From the NCBI GenBank assembly GCA_945883545.1, contig CAMCXT010000005.1:20916-84915 (forward strand): a DNA stretch of 64,000 nucleotides. Reading direction: 5' to 3'. This document shows positions 56,300 to 63,911 of this stretch, in pieces; within the stretch, counting starts at the first letter, position 1; the number at the start of each line of letters is the position of its first letter. Origin of the DNA: Chitinophaga pinensis. GTDB taxonomy: Bacteria; Bacteroidota; Bacteroidia; M30B66. Under the pieces are notes generated by a model, which worked only from the letters and a program-made list of their open reading frames with translations, did not search any database and was not told the origin of the DNA. The translations under genes and the position numbers were made by a program.

Positions 56300-57037
56300 T
56301 TATTCGTGGTAGTATAAAACAAAAGACGAATAGCGATTGTGGTTCCACCAGTCTCGTCTTATGCGAACGAAATAATTGTAATTCAATTTTCCAGCTTGAG
56401 ACTGAAGGGGATAGAGCACTTCATCGTTTTCTCGAAATGCTTTTTTCTTTTCGGTTTCTGGCACAATTGGAACAATATGTCCCGAAAGTCCTACGATTTT
56501 TCTCTTCGCACAAATAATTCCTACACCACCTTCGTTAGTTACTTTATTTTGAATTTCAGTAAGGCTGTTCATTTTCTTCCATCCAAAACAATCTCCCCAA
56601 TTCCCAAACCAATCATGAATGGCGCTTGAATAAATAGGCTGAACAGTTTTGTTGAAAATAGCTTGAACATCTTCACCATTCTGAAGCTTCTGTATTGCCT
56701 CATCTGTCCACCAAACGGTTGGAAGATACACTCTTGCAAAATAACAATAATCGAAAGAGTAAACATTGCAATACGTATCCTCTGGAGTGCGCTGATAACG
56801 AATACTATGCTTTACATCTAGCTTTTTTATTATACTGTGAAGACTTCTCTTCTTCGATTCAACACTACTTAAATTTCGGTATGGAATAGTTTCATCGGGC
56901 ATAGGATGAAATTTTTCTCGGACAGAATCTAAATTAGACTGTTTACTTGGCAACAACTCGGCTGGTTTTATAGCCTTGACCTTCGAGACAACTTCAAATT
57001 TTGAAACTATGCTTTTAGTTTCTTTAACTTCTTTCAT
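56300..57037 (-). CDS. Predicted NlpC/P60-like (papain-fold) amidase or peptidase
   Basis: 245 residues, no signal peptide. After a ~80-residue basic N-terminal part comes TPEDTYCNVYSFDYCYF with a candidate catalytic Cys (C90), LPTVWWTDEAI, HDWFGNWGDCFGWKK, then GLSGHIVPIVPET with a candidate catalytic His (H187), the Cys..His order of CHAP/NlpC/P60 enzymes acting on peptidoglycan-type amides. I chose the ATG at 57037 because TACTTTCG (57052-57059) before it looks like a promoter. Next gene downstream is the predicted amidoligase. Confidence 0.6.
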   Translation of the reverse strand: MKEVKETKSIVSKFEVVSKVKAIKPAELLPSKQSNLDSVREKFHPMPDETIPYRNLSSVESKKRSLHSIIKKLDVKHSIRYQRTPEDTYCNVYSFDYCYFARVYLPTVWWTDEAIQKLQNGEDVQAIFNKTVQPIYSSAIHDWFGNWGDCFGWKKMNSLTEIQNKVTNEGGVGIICAKRKIVGLSGHIVPIVPETEKKKAFRENDEVLYPLQSQAGKLNYNYFVRIRRDWWNHNRYSSFVLYYHE

Positions 57038-57051
57038 CAGGTAAGTTTTGA

Positions 57052-57059
57052 CGAAAGTA
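57052..57059 (-). promoter_or_regulatory. Possible -7 element (TACTTTCG) for the hydrolase-ligase pair
   Basis: One mismatch to TAnnTTTG, 14 bases before the ATG at 57037. Confidence 0.35.
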
Positions 57060-57192
57060 GTTATAAAATTTGGGAGCATAATAAATTACAACTCAAGTGT
57101 ATTTTTGGGGACAGCCTACACTATTCTTTTCCTCGTGAATGGCCATTAAAACGACAGGGACCATTCTTAAAACCTTCTCACTTTCAAAAGCT

Positions 57193-57381
57193 ATGAAAAA
57201 CCTCACCTTTACACAGTTTTCATTCCTGTTGGCAGGCTTGATCTAGTTTAGCACAGGCTGTGATAGCAATGCAAAAAATAAATTCAGTTTGAATGTAGAT
57301 AAATATCAATCACATCAAAAGCAAAAAATTACTTTTTGCATTCAATCACAAAGACCCCAAAACGTTTTTCGACAAGATTAG
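57193..57381 (+). pseudogene. Lipoprotein gene relic with an internal stop
   Basis: ATG at 57193 opens MKNLTFTQFSFLLAGLI, then TAG (57244-57246), then FSTGCDSNAKNK, i.e. a lipoprotein signal whose lipobox (STGC) is cut off by the stop. The frame then runs ~45 codons without recognisable domain to a TAG at 57379. The signal resembles the intact lipoprotein at 45247. The rest of the 57060-57461 gap shows nothing else. Confidence 0.6.
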
Positions 57382-57461
57382 TCTTGAATTTTGACCAATG
57401 AATTCTTTAATCTAGATTTTTGATTTATATTTACAGTCTAAACAAACATGATATTATTTAG

Positions 57462-57788
57462 ATGAAACTAAATTTCTTAACCCTGCTTTTGCCATTATTT
57501 ATCTTCTCTGGCTTTCCTAAACCGATTAATAATGACGCCCCTCAGGACATAAAGTGGTTTATCTGTAACCATTGCTGCAAAACGAAAAAAGCAGCGGACG
57601 CACCATGGGAAAATGGATGTCGCCAGAATAGCAGCGGAATGCATAATTATCAGTTTTGCGGCAAAGCCGGAGATTACAATTATACCTGCCGTAAATGTGA
57701 TGCTGAAGTATACCTCACTAGTTCACAAAGCCCTACAGCTAGTAAATGTTGTGCAACTGGAAGTACACATTCTTGGTACAATAGATAA
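57462..57788 (+). CDS. Small secreted cysteine-rich protein with two zinc-ribbon-like repeats
   Basis: 108 residues: signal MKLNFLTLLLPLFIFSGFPK, then two similar units, FICNHCCKTKKAADAPWENG with a following Cys and His (38-66 region), and YTCRKCDAEVYLTSSQSPTA with CC....THSW at the end. The pattern C-x2-C ... P...GC ... H.W, twice, looks like a metal- or disulfide-stabilised ribbon. Family name not recalled. TATATTTA at 57426-57433 may be its -7 element. A small secreted protein gene follows 64 bases downstream. Confidence 0.7.
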   Translation: MKLNFLTLLLPLFIFSGFPKPINNDAPQDIKWFICNHCCKTKKAADAPWENGCRQNSSGMHNYQFCGKAGDYNYTCRKCDAEVYLTSSQSPTASKCCATGSTHSWYNR

Positions 57789-57852
57789 CAAATCCCTTTC
57801 CATGGATACATGTACTCATAAATTTTAAATAAATACAAATTACTTCAGCAAA

Positions 57853-58221
57853 ATGAAAAAACTATTATTGATTGCCTTTTTAAGTATTGGCTTTTTGCCC
57901 AAAGCGTCAATTGCTCAATATTTTAACGACAACAGTGATGTTGTTACCTACATGGAAAATAAAACATTCCACAATCCTGATAATGGGATGTCTGTAGAAT
58001 TGCAGTATCTCTCTGCATACAATACCTATGCATTGGTCATGACGAATAGATTTGGCAATACCTTTAACTTTATCAATGTTGAAGTAGCTACTTATAGCTC
58101 ATTTGCTGATTTAAGTGCGATGAGAGTAGATGATGGATCAACTATGCAACTAAGACTTTACAGAGGAAGATTGGTTGTTGGAGCTGGAGAGGCAGAAGAG
58201 ATAACGTTCTATTTGAAATAA
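57853..58221 (+). CDS. Small secreted protein, function unknown
   Basis: 122 residues with signal MKKLLLIAFLSIGFLPKASIAQ and a beta-rich body (MSVELQYLSAYNTYALVMTN, MRVDDGSTMQLRLYRGRLVV). No motif recognised. It lies 45 bases before the archaemetzincin-like gene on the same strand, so they may be cotranscribed. Confidence 0.65.
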   Translation: MKKLLLIAFLSIGFLPKASIAQYFNDNSDVVTYMENKTFHNPDNGMSVELQYLSAYNTYALVMTNRFGNTFNFINVEVATYSSFADLSAMRVDDGSTMQLRLYRGRLVVGAGEAEEITFYLK

Positions 58222-58266
58222 TCAATACCAAAAAAAGAGTCCATCAATTTTGCCAATATTTTTTGG

Positions 58267-58959
58267 ATGCGGATTATAAAGCTAAGAAAATTCATCATAA
58301 TCTTAATTTACATACTATTCAATTCTTGTGTTGAGAATGAGGAGTTAAATACAAAAAGTATTTCAACAAATTCAAAACCGTTAGAAAAGAATAGAAAACT
58401 AAATCAAGATAAAGATCCAAATAACAAAAGCATTTACATTTTACCCCTTGGCAATGTTCCTATTGAGCAGTTGAAGTTTGTGCAGGCTAGCATTGCAGGA
58501 TTCTTTGGCTATACTGTTTTGCTAGAGAATAAGGTGAGTCTGAGCCCTGATTTGAAAAATAAGCCACCTGGCCGTTATGTTGCTAACAAGATTTTAGCAA
58601 AGTTTAATACAACCAAGAACAGACTTATTCTTACCAACGTCGACATCGTTACGCATGATAAAAAACGCAACGTGAAAGAATGGGGTGTATTAGGTCTTGG
58701 CTACAGGCCTGGTAATACATGTGTTGTTTCAACATTTAGAATGAATAAAGCCAAGGTAAAAGTAAGCCATGGGAAGTTTCTAGAGCGCTTGGAAAAAGTG
58801 TGTATTCATGAAGTTGGGCACAACCTCGGACTTCCACACTGCACAAGAAACGACAAGTGTTTAATGAACGATGCCAATGGTACTATTGCTCAAGTTGATA
58901 AAGAAACATTGAGTTTCTGCGATTATTGCCGATCAAAAATACCGAAGTTGAAAAAGTGA
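58267..58959 (+). CDS. Archaemetzincin-like metallopeptidase lipoprotein
   Basis: 230 residues. Lipobox LFNSC (C21) suggests an anchored protein. The zinc site is IHEVGHNLGLPHC with H181, then five residues, CLM, seventeen residues and CDYC. This fits the archaemetzincin signature HExxHxxGx3C-x4-C-x-M-x17-CxxC except that one spacer has five residues rather than four. The upstream part (LPLGNVPIEQLKFVQASIAG, LILTNVDIVTHDKKR, VLGLGYRPGNTCVVSTFRMN) also follows the family. Archaemetzincins are usually cytoplasmic with a second, Cys-bound zinc; a lipoprotein form is unusual. Confidence 0.85.
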   Translation: MRIIKLRKFIIILIYILFNSCVENEELNTKSISTNSKPLEKNRKLNQDKDPNNKSIYILPLGNVPIEQLKFVQASIAGFFGYTVLLENKVSLSPDLKNKPPGRYVANKILAKFNTTKNRLILTNVDIVTHDKKRNVKEWGVLGLGYRPGNTCVVSTFRMNKAKVKVSHGKFLERLEKVCIHEVGHNLGLPHCTRNDKCLMNDANGTIAQVDKETLSFCDYCRSKIPKLKK

Positions 58960-59130
58960 TTTAAAATATAAATGAATTAAATCATCGCATCTTTTGAGAA
59001 GTTCTATCTTCAGAATGAAATTTGGGCTTGTATTGGGCAAATTATTTCGAAATAAATTGCTAGTTTATTTACATATATTTTTTTGCCAAGAATAATTCTC
59101 GAACAGCGCTGAATCAATGATAGCAAAACA

Positions 59131-59166
59131 AAACCGAGATTTCCTTAAAAATGGGAATCTCGGTTT
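59131..59166. terminator. Bidirectional terminator between convergent genes
   Basis: AAACCGAGATT (59131-59141) pairs with AATCTCGGTTT (59156-59166) around a 14-base loop; the flanks are A-rich on one side and T-rich on the other, so it can serve the minus-strand operon ending at 59203 and possibly the archaemetzincin gene. Confidence 0.8.
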
Positions 59167-59202
59167 TGCATTTATTCTAATTCAACAATATACAACGCGC
59201 AA

Positions 59203-60063
59203 TTAGGAAACCTTCACTGGCATTGAACCAAGAACATTTCCACGCTCATCGCTCACTGCCACAGTATAATCGCCCAAAGCATAACCAACTACTCGCAAAT
59301 TAATAGGCAGTTCTACTAAGCCTGCAGGTTGATCGAGATGCACTTCGATCAATTCTACTTGTTTGCCTTGTGCATCAAGGACTTGTACATGAAGATCTGA
59401 ACGAGCTTCAAGTTTCAACTTCAAGTTGCCTTCAATTTCATCAGGTCGACCAGAAAATTCGAGTTCATCACCTGTTTGCGCTGGTGAATATTTAATCCTG
59501 TAGGTTGGCATTTTGAGGCCCTCCTTATTACAAATGAACTGCTGTACCTTTTGGATGTTCTTCATATCAACATCATAAGAACAAACTGATGCTAACTGAT
59601 GCTTATTGGTGTAAAACCAAATCACTTGCTGATATAAGCTGTTGCCAACAATTCTATTTTTATCCATCATTTGAAGCACAGCAGATAAATTTGCAGGTCC
59701 CATTTCTGTTTTATTAAATTTCTGATCTACCATTGGACATCTAGCAGATGAATTTCCGCAAAAAGCTTGCAATGGGACCTCGCGTTCTTCTCCAGGATCA
59801 AGCTCTATTGCAACAGGTCGAGAAATTACTAATGGCTGCACAGTTGGACTATTATAGAATAATCTTCCGGCTTCAAGATTAACCCTCGTTTGCCGGCTCA
59901 ACAAATTCTTGATTTTGAGCAGCATACGACGTGGCCCAGGGATGGCAACCACTTCATATTTAACTTCATTTCTTTTCACTGCCTCGCCGAAAGAGCGGGC
60001 GTTAACATCCATCAATCCTACTACCAATAGCAGCAGACTGAAAACGAATTGCTTGTTTTTCAT
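59203..60063 (-). CDS. Secreted protein of unknown function, third gene of a three-gene operon
   Basis: 286 residues, signal MKNKQFVFSLLLLVVGLMDVNA. First half: a beta-rich domain (VVAIPGPRRMLLKIKNL, FYNSPTVQPLVISRPVAIEL, VPLQAFCGNSSARCPM) followed by a helical stretch (MGPANLSAVLQMMDKNRIVG, LYQQVIWFYTNKHQLAS). Last ~75 residues look like a small beta-sandwich (DLHVQVLDAQGKQVELIEVH, YALGDYTVAVSDERGNVLG). The closing domain recalls T9SS tails but lacks their PNP start. Eight bases separate it from the gene upstream. Confidence 0.65.
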   Translation of the reverse strand: MKNKQFVFSLLLLVVGLMDVNARSFGEAVKRNEVKYEVVAIPGPRRMLLKIKNLLSRQTRVNLEAGRLFYNSPTVQPLVISRPVAIELDPGEEREVPLQAFCGNSSARCPMVDQKFNKTEMGPANLSAVLQMMDKNRIVGNSLYQQVIWFYTNKHQLASVCSYDVDMKNIQKVQQFICNKEGLKMPTYRIKYSPAQTGDELEFSGRPDEIEGNLKLKLEARSDLHVQVLDAQGKQVELIEVHLDQPAGLVELPINLRVVGYALGDYTVAVSDERGNVLGSMPVKVS

Positions 60064-60071
60064 GGTTGGTT

Positions 60072-60776
60072 TTATTTATTTGTGAATAGAGCTGATTGAA
60101 ATTCTATCGTTTTACCTGGCTTTATTTCAAGCCTTCTTGGTTCGCCAGCATTAGGAGTTTCATCGATGCGTGTTAGTGCGCCACATAGGTATTTCGCAGT
60201 CTTTGTGCTTCCAGCTTCATTCCATGTAACTTCCAATACAGCATCAAACTGCAATGGACCGAAAGAGAGTTCAAGTTCGTTTGAACCTTTACCTTCCCCA
60301 AAAACAGCATAAGCAGGAGATTGCTGAATTAATCTCACATTTTTGATAGTACACTTTGAAGGCAAAGTGACAAGTACACGTTTCTCCACAGAAACCGGCG
60401 CGTCGAGAAAAGCATAAACACCCGGACAAGTAACCATTGCATTGTAAATAGTGTTATTGTTATCGTTAGTTTTTTCCAGCACTGAAGATTTTTTCCAGCA
60501 CCTGTGAATCGGATTCCAACAATACAAAGCGGGGCGAGCGTATTCTTTTTTAGTGTTGCTTTTCAAAAGCAGTGGAACTCCCCTCGAATCGCATTCTTTT
60601 TGATTCAAGTCAACCTGAACGGCAGCAATTAATTCGAGGGTTTTTCCCGACTCATCTCGTGTTGAATATTGGCTTAACACTTCAGCATTTTGAAGCGACT
60701 TTACCAGAAATTTATTCTGAGCCTGTGCAAAAAGACCGTTAAAAATCAGCAAGGCAATTAAATGAATGGCTTTCAT
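60072..60776 (-). CDS. Secreted protein of unknown function, second gene of the operon
   Basis: 234 residues, signal MKAIHLIALLIFNGLFAQAQ. Contains ARPALYCWNPIHRCWKKSSV and VTCPGVYAFLD, then VLVTLPSKCTIKNVRL and a beta-rich end. This resembles the middle of the next protein upstream (VVYHSDSSGLIWSKIPHKG, VNGSGIYRIG, then YVIALPREYGIIDAS), so the two probably share two modules in the same order. Spacing to the neighbours is 3 and 8 bases, a tight operon. Confidence 0.65.
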   Translation of the reverse strand: MKAIHLIALLIFNGLFAQAQNKFLVKSLQNAEVLSQYSTRDESGKTLELIAAVQVDLNQKECDSRGVPLLLKSNTKKEYARPALYCWNPIHRCWKKSSVLEKTNDNNNTIYNAMVTCPGVYAFLDAPVSVEKRVLVTLPSKCTIKNVRLIQQSPAYAVFGEGKGSNELELSFGPLQFDAVLEVTWNEAGSTKTAKYLCGALTRIDETPNAGEPRRLEIKPGKTIEFQSALFTNK

Positions 60777-60779
60777 AAT

Positions 60780-61946
60780 TTATCTTGTTACAAGGTTATT
60801 TTGGAGGATTTCTTCAGTAATTCGGTACTTAAAATCGGGAGAGATAAAACCATCTATGCCACGAAGCGAAGCATTTTTCTCTAGCGAATTGTCTGATTTT
60901 TTATCTTGAAGGCAGGTATTTAATTCAATTCCTTCCTTTATCAAAATCCTACCATCAGCTTGTAATAACTTTATATTCAAGATATAATCCGATGGATCGC
61001 TTATTATTTTAAAAGCAAGTGCACTGTTGCCCAACACCTTATTAACCGGAATCTCGACATTGTCTTTACGCATTATCGATGCATCAATAATTCCATATTC
61101 TCTTGGCAATGCAATTACATAGCATTTTTCTTGCTTCGGTGGAATAAATCCTATGCGGTAAATTCCTGAACCATTAACAGGCACAGCTATAGCTTTCGCT
61201 TTGCCAAACTCTACTTTCCCCTTATGTGGAATCTTACTCCATATTAGTCCTGATGAATCGCTATGGTAAACTACCATCTGCTTTTCGCTGATTCCCTGTT
61301 CAGTAGGAACAAGAAAACAGAATTCGGATAAATCGTGCGTTTGAACTTTGTAATCATGAAGGAATTTAAACTCATCATGAACAAGGCCATGCTTAAATTG
61401 ATTTCCTGCAATTTGTTCAACTTGAGGAATAGTATCGGCGGCCAAATATGCTTTATGACTTAAGCGAATTGGCACGTTTGACGCCAAATAAATTAACGTA
61501 TCGAAGTCTGGTGGCTCATAAGCTCTATAAGATCCGTAGAATGGTCCAGAACCTTTGAAATAAGGGGCACTCTCAATGAGCAACAGACAGAAAATAGTCC
61601 GGTCTTTCTGCTGTAACTTGAGAGCCTGTGCTTCATTCAAAATTTCATTAAAAATTTCAGTGGATTCTGCACCCTCCTGGACCAATAATTTATTCAGCTC
61701 ACGCAGTCTTTGTTCAGTAATTTGCGCCTGCGATTGTCGACTAAAATATGGCGTTACCAATAAGGTTATTTTTTGGGAGCGATAAACTTCATTCGACAAT
61801 CCATATAAATCATTAAGTGAATTATCTGTTGGCTTCAAAGATTCTCCCTCAAAATGGATAGGAATTGTATCCCGCTTAACTTTTGCGGTATCAATTGATG
61901 TTGAAGAGATGGTACATAACACGGCGGGAATGAGTAAATGCAACAT
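60780..61946 (-). CDS. Secreted protein of unknown function, first gene of the operon
   Basis: 388 residues, short signal-like start (MLHLLIPAVLCTISS). An early region, KITLLVTPYFSRQSQAQITE followed by QRLRELNKLLVQEG, recalls OmpA-type or periplasmic repeat helices but is not diagnostic. Then come a Pro/Tyr-rich stretch (GPFYGSYRAYEPPDF) and the module pair shared with the next gene (see there). No enzyme motif. It heads an operon of three secreted proteins with a shared bidirectional terminator at the end. Confidence 0.65.
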   Translation of the reverse strand: MLHLLIPAVLCTISSTSIDTAKVKRDTIPIHFEGESLKPTDNSLNDLYGLSNEVYRSQKITLLVTPYFSRQSQAQITEQRLRELNKLLVQEGAESTEIFNEILNEAQALKLQQKDRTIFCLLLIESAPYFKGSGPFYGSYRAYEPPDFDTLIYLASNVPIRLSHKAYLAADTIPQVEQIAGNQFKHGLVHDEFKFLHDYKVQTHDLSEFCFLVPTEQGISEKQMVVYHSDSSGLIWSKIPHKGKVEFGKAKAIAVPVNGSGIYRIGFIPPKQEKCYVIALPREYGIIDASIMRKDNVEIPVNKVLGNSALAFKIISDPSDYILNIKLLQADGRILIKEGIELNTCLQDKKSDNSLEKNASLRGIDGFISPDFKYRITEEILQNNLVTR

Positions 61947-62149
61947 AGTTGATCATTTTTGGTTTTGAGTAGATTGTCATCATACCGCCGCTTTTATAAG
62001 ACATAACGCAACTTAAATTGGAAATTGCGCAACTCTTAAAATATTTTCAAAACTTATTGTATAGGATCACCAAATATTCTGCTAATGGTTTTCAGGTTTG
62101 CTTAAAGAGGATTCCTGGACTCCATTGTATCAAATGAAACAAAAACTTT

Positions 62150-62210
62150 AAAGCAACTTAATGGATTTTAAAACCACTAATGCCCGCGTTGCGCAAAACT
62201 ACTGTTAGCA
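62150..62210 (-). repeat. Cassette-like repeat at the end of the parE-like gene
   Basis: Minus strand: TGCTAACAGTAGTTTTGCGC continuing AACGCGGGCATTAGTGG and TTAAGTTGCTTT. 50 bases (62150-62199) match 62881-62930 with a single difference. It begins 7 bases after the toxin stop codon. The stretch 61947-62149 beyond it shows no gene. Confidence 0.8.
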
Positions 62211-62217
62211 ATAGTTG

Positions 62218-62517
62218 CTATTTTATTTTTAATTCTTCAGGGTTCTGTCTACTGTCCCAAAGTGTATGTACAACAATTCTCTCTTTATCAAATTCATAGA
62301 AGAGAATATAATCGGCAACAATTAGACCTCTAACAGATTCTATTTCTGTTTTCATTCCAATTTCAGGCTGTTTGATAAGAGAAAGTAACTCACTCCTGAA
62401 TCTATTGTAAAGTTTAATTGAGTATTTTTTACTCTTATTTCTTTGGGCATAGTATTCTAGAACTTCAACGAGTTTTCTATTTGCTTTGCTAGACCAAATT
62501 ATTTTACGTTTGCCCAT
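62218..62517 (-). CDS. RelE/ParE-family toxin
   Basis: 99 residues with the ParE plan: KIIWSSKANRKLVEVLEYYA, then FRSELLSLIKQPEIGMKTE and VADYILFYEFDKERIVVHTL and a final WDSRQNPEEL. Such toxins act on gyrase or the ribosome; which one cannot be told from sequence. It overlaps the antitoxin gene by 19 bases and is followed at once by a repeat shared with other genes. Confidence 0.88.
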   Translation of the reverse strand: MGKRKIIWSSKANRKLVEVLEYYAQRNKSKKYSIKLYNRFRSELLSLIKQPEIGMKTEIESVRGLIVADYILFYEFDKERIVVHTLWDSRQNPEELKIK

Positions 62518-62735
62518 CTCGAAATCTCTTTATCAAGATTTTCCTGCTCAATAAATAGTCCTTTCTCTATTTCTTTTTTAGATTCCATAATTTCATTCCT
62601 TTGGTCAGTCGAAAGTAGAAGTACTTCCGACTCTGTCTTGGACTCAAGAATTGTCTTGACAGCTTTAAGGAATGAAATGTCGTTTATTTCTGTTATCCTG
62701 TGAATCAGCAGTTTCTTTAGTTCAAGCGTTGTCAT
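62499..62735 (-). CDS. Antitoxin partner of the ParE-like toxin
   Basis: 78 residues, mostly helical and charged (LELKKLLIHRITEINDISFL, STDQRNEIMESKKEIEKGL). The pattern is that of the small antitoxins that go with Bacteroidota RelE/ParE genes. A TATATTTG promoter element lies 20 bases before the ATG. Translationally coupled to the toxin. Confidence 0.8.
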   Translation of the reverse strand: MTTLELKKLLIHRITEINDISFLKAVKTILESKTESEVLLLSTDQRNEIMESKKEIEKGLFIEQENLDKEISRWANVK

Positions 62736-62755
62736 CGGATTTTCGTTGTTTTATA

Positions 62756-62763
62756 CAAATATA
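62756..62763 (-). promoter_or_regulatory. -7 element (TATATTTG) for the antitoxin-toxin pair
   Basis: A full TAnnTTTG match on the minus strand, 20 bases before the ATG at 62735. Confidence 0.5.
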
Positions 62764-62880
62764 CACAATAGTACCTGAATGTTAAACCTATCCGGCTGCT
62801 AGGCAATTATTGCTAAAACTACGTAGCTTTTCGCTGCGAAGAGTTCAGAACTAAAATGAATCAAACCAAATGAAAGTCCC

Positions 62881-62942
62881 AAAGCAACTTAATGCATTTT
62901 AAAACCACTAATGCCCGCGTTGCGCAAAACCGCTATTATGCG
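62881..62942 (-). repeat. Cassette-like repeat at the end of the dioxygenase-like gene
   Basis: Minus strand: CGCATAATAGCGGTTTTGCG continuing CAACGCGGGCATTAGTGG and TTAAGTTGCTTTGGGAC. It starts 24 bases after the stop of the gene at 62967-63911 and is nearly identical to 62150-62199. AT-rich DNA between it and the antitoxin gene carries the promoter of that pair. Confidence 0.8.
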
Positions 62943-62966
62943 ATATGATTTTAAAAGAATTTAATC

Positions 62967-63911
62967 TTACAATTTTTGAATTTTTAAATAATGAACCTGT
63001 AAGTCATTTAACTTTAATGCTACAAAGTAAATACCTGCATGCACATTACCATTTGGTTCCCAAATGGCCTTATATTTCTGTGGTTGTAAGTTTTGTTCAT
63101 CAAGCACTGCGACCAAAGAACCTCGAATGTCAAATATTTGAATACTCACTTTAAATGGATAAAATACTGCATAATGTATTTCAATTTTATCAGTAAATGG
63201 ATTAGGAGTAATCGAATAAATAACTCCTTTATCTAGATGAATATCAGCTAATCCAACACTACTATCGTTTACTACTATATCCCAAGTGCCTTCATATATT
63301 CCTTGCGCATTGAGCGTAATTGGAATAATTCTGTTAGTGGCATTGTATGTTCCTGAAGTAATAGAGGCTGCCGCATCGCCAGGTATGTCAATGTCGCCTT
63401 GAAAATAGAGTTGAGTAATGAATGTAGGAAAATTAGGAGGAGTAATTTTAAAGTGAATATGGCTTGGGCGATATGATGCACCATTCAAATATTTTCCAGG
63501 TAGAATGGTTTCTAATACGTAATACCCTTGAGCATTTGATTCCGTCTTTCCGCGCAGATTGAATCCTGTATTATCATATGCGCCAGCGTTGTTGGCATGC
63601 CATACATCTATCAATGTATTTGGAATTGCAGCCGAACAATCAATTGTTTGAACAATTCCGCTTAAAATTAACCGTGTTCCAGGTTCAGCTGGTGATGCCA
63701 GTTGGTTATTAATTATAGTTGGGGCATTGGCTGTATAAAAAGGTCCTTGCCCATAGTAATCGAGCGTTGTAGGGTTACATACACTCGAACTTTTAGTCTG
63801 TAAACTATCATTAGACTTTACTATGCTTGGGAGCAATCCTGCAGACAAAGTAGATAATGTAGTATTTCGAAGAAATTGTCTGCGCGAGTTCTGTTTATTT
63901 TCTAAAGACAT
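62967..63911 (-). CDS. Intradiol dioxygenase-like protein with Tat-like signal and T9SS type A tail
   Basis: 314 residues. N-terminus NSRRQFLRNTTLSTLSAGLL has a twin-arginine pattern. The core follows the intradiol ring-cleavage dioxygenase family (PF00775-like): YYGQGPFY, VDVWHANNAGAYDNTGFNLRG-type segment (IDVWHANNAGAYD) with the first Tyr ligand, and ASYRPSHIHFKI holding the Tyr and two His ligands of Fe(III). The last ~75 residues form a T9SS tail (TPNPFTDKIEIHYAV to HYLKIQKL). Substrate unknown. A cassette-like repeat follows the stop; the 5' flank (63912-64000) holds TATACG..ATG-type sequence and GGCTAACAG on the minus strand. Confidence 0.82.
   Translation of the reverse strand: MSLENKQNSRRQFLRNTTLSTLSAGLLPSIVKSNDSLQTKSSSVCNPTTLDYYGQGPFYTANAPTIINNQLASPAEPGTRLILSGIVQTIDCSAAIPNTLIDVWHANNAGAYDNTGFNLRGKTESNAQGYYVLETILPGKYLNGASYRPSHIHFKITPPNFPTFITQLYFQGDIDIPGDAAASITSGTYNATNRIIPITLNAQGIYEGTWDIVVNDSSVGLADIHLDKGVIYSITPNPFTDKIEIHYAVFYPFKVSIQIFDIRGSLVAVLDEQNLQPQKYKAIWEPNGNVHAGIYFVALKLNDLQVHYLKIQKL

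Noticed and set aside
62218..62942. Classical integron with canonical attC sites
   Set aside because: The repeat behind the genes is real, but no integrase is in the window and the RYYYAAC/GTTRRRY core pair could not be assigned by eye, so only a cassette-like call is made.
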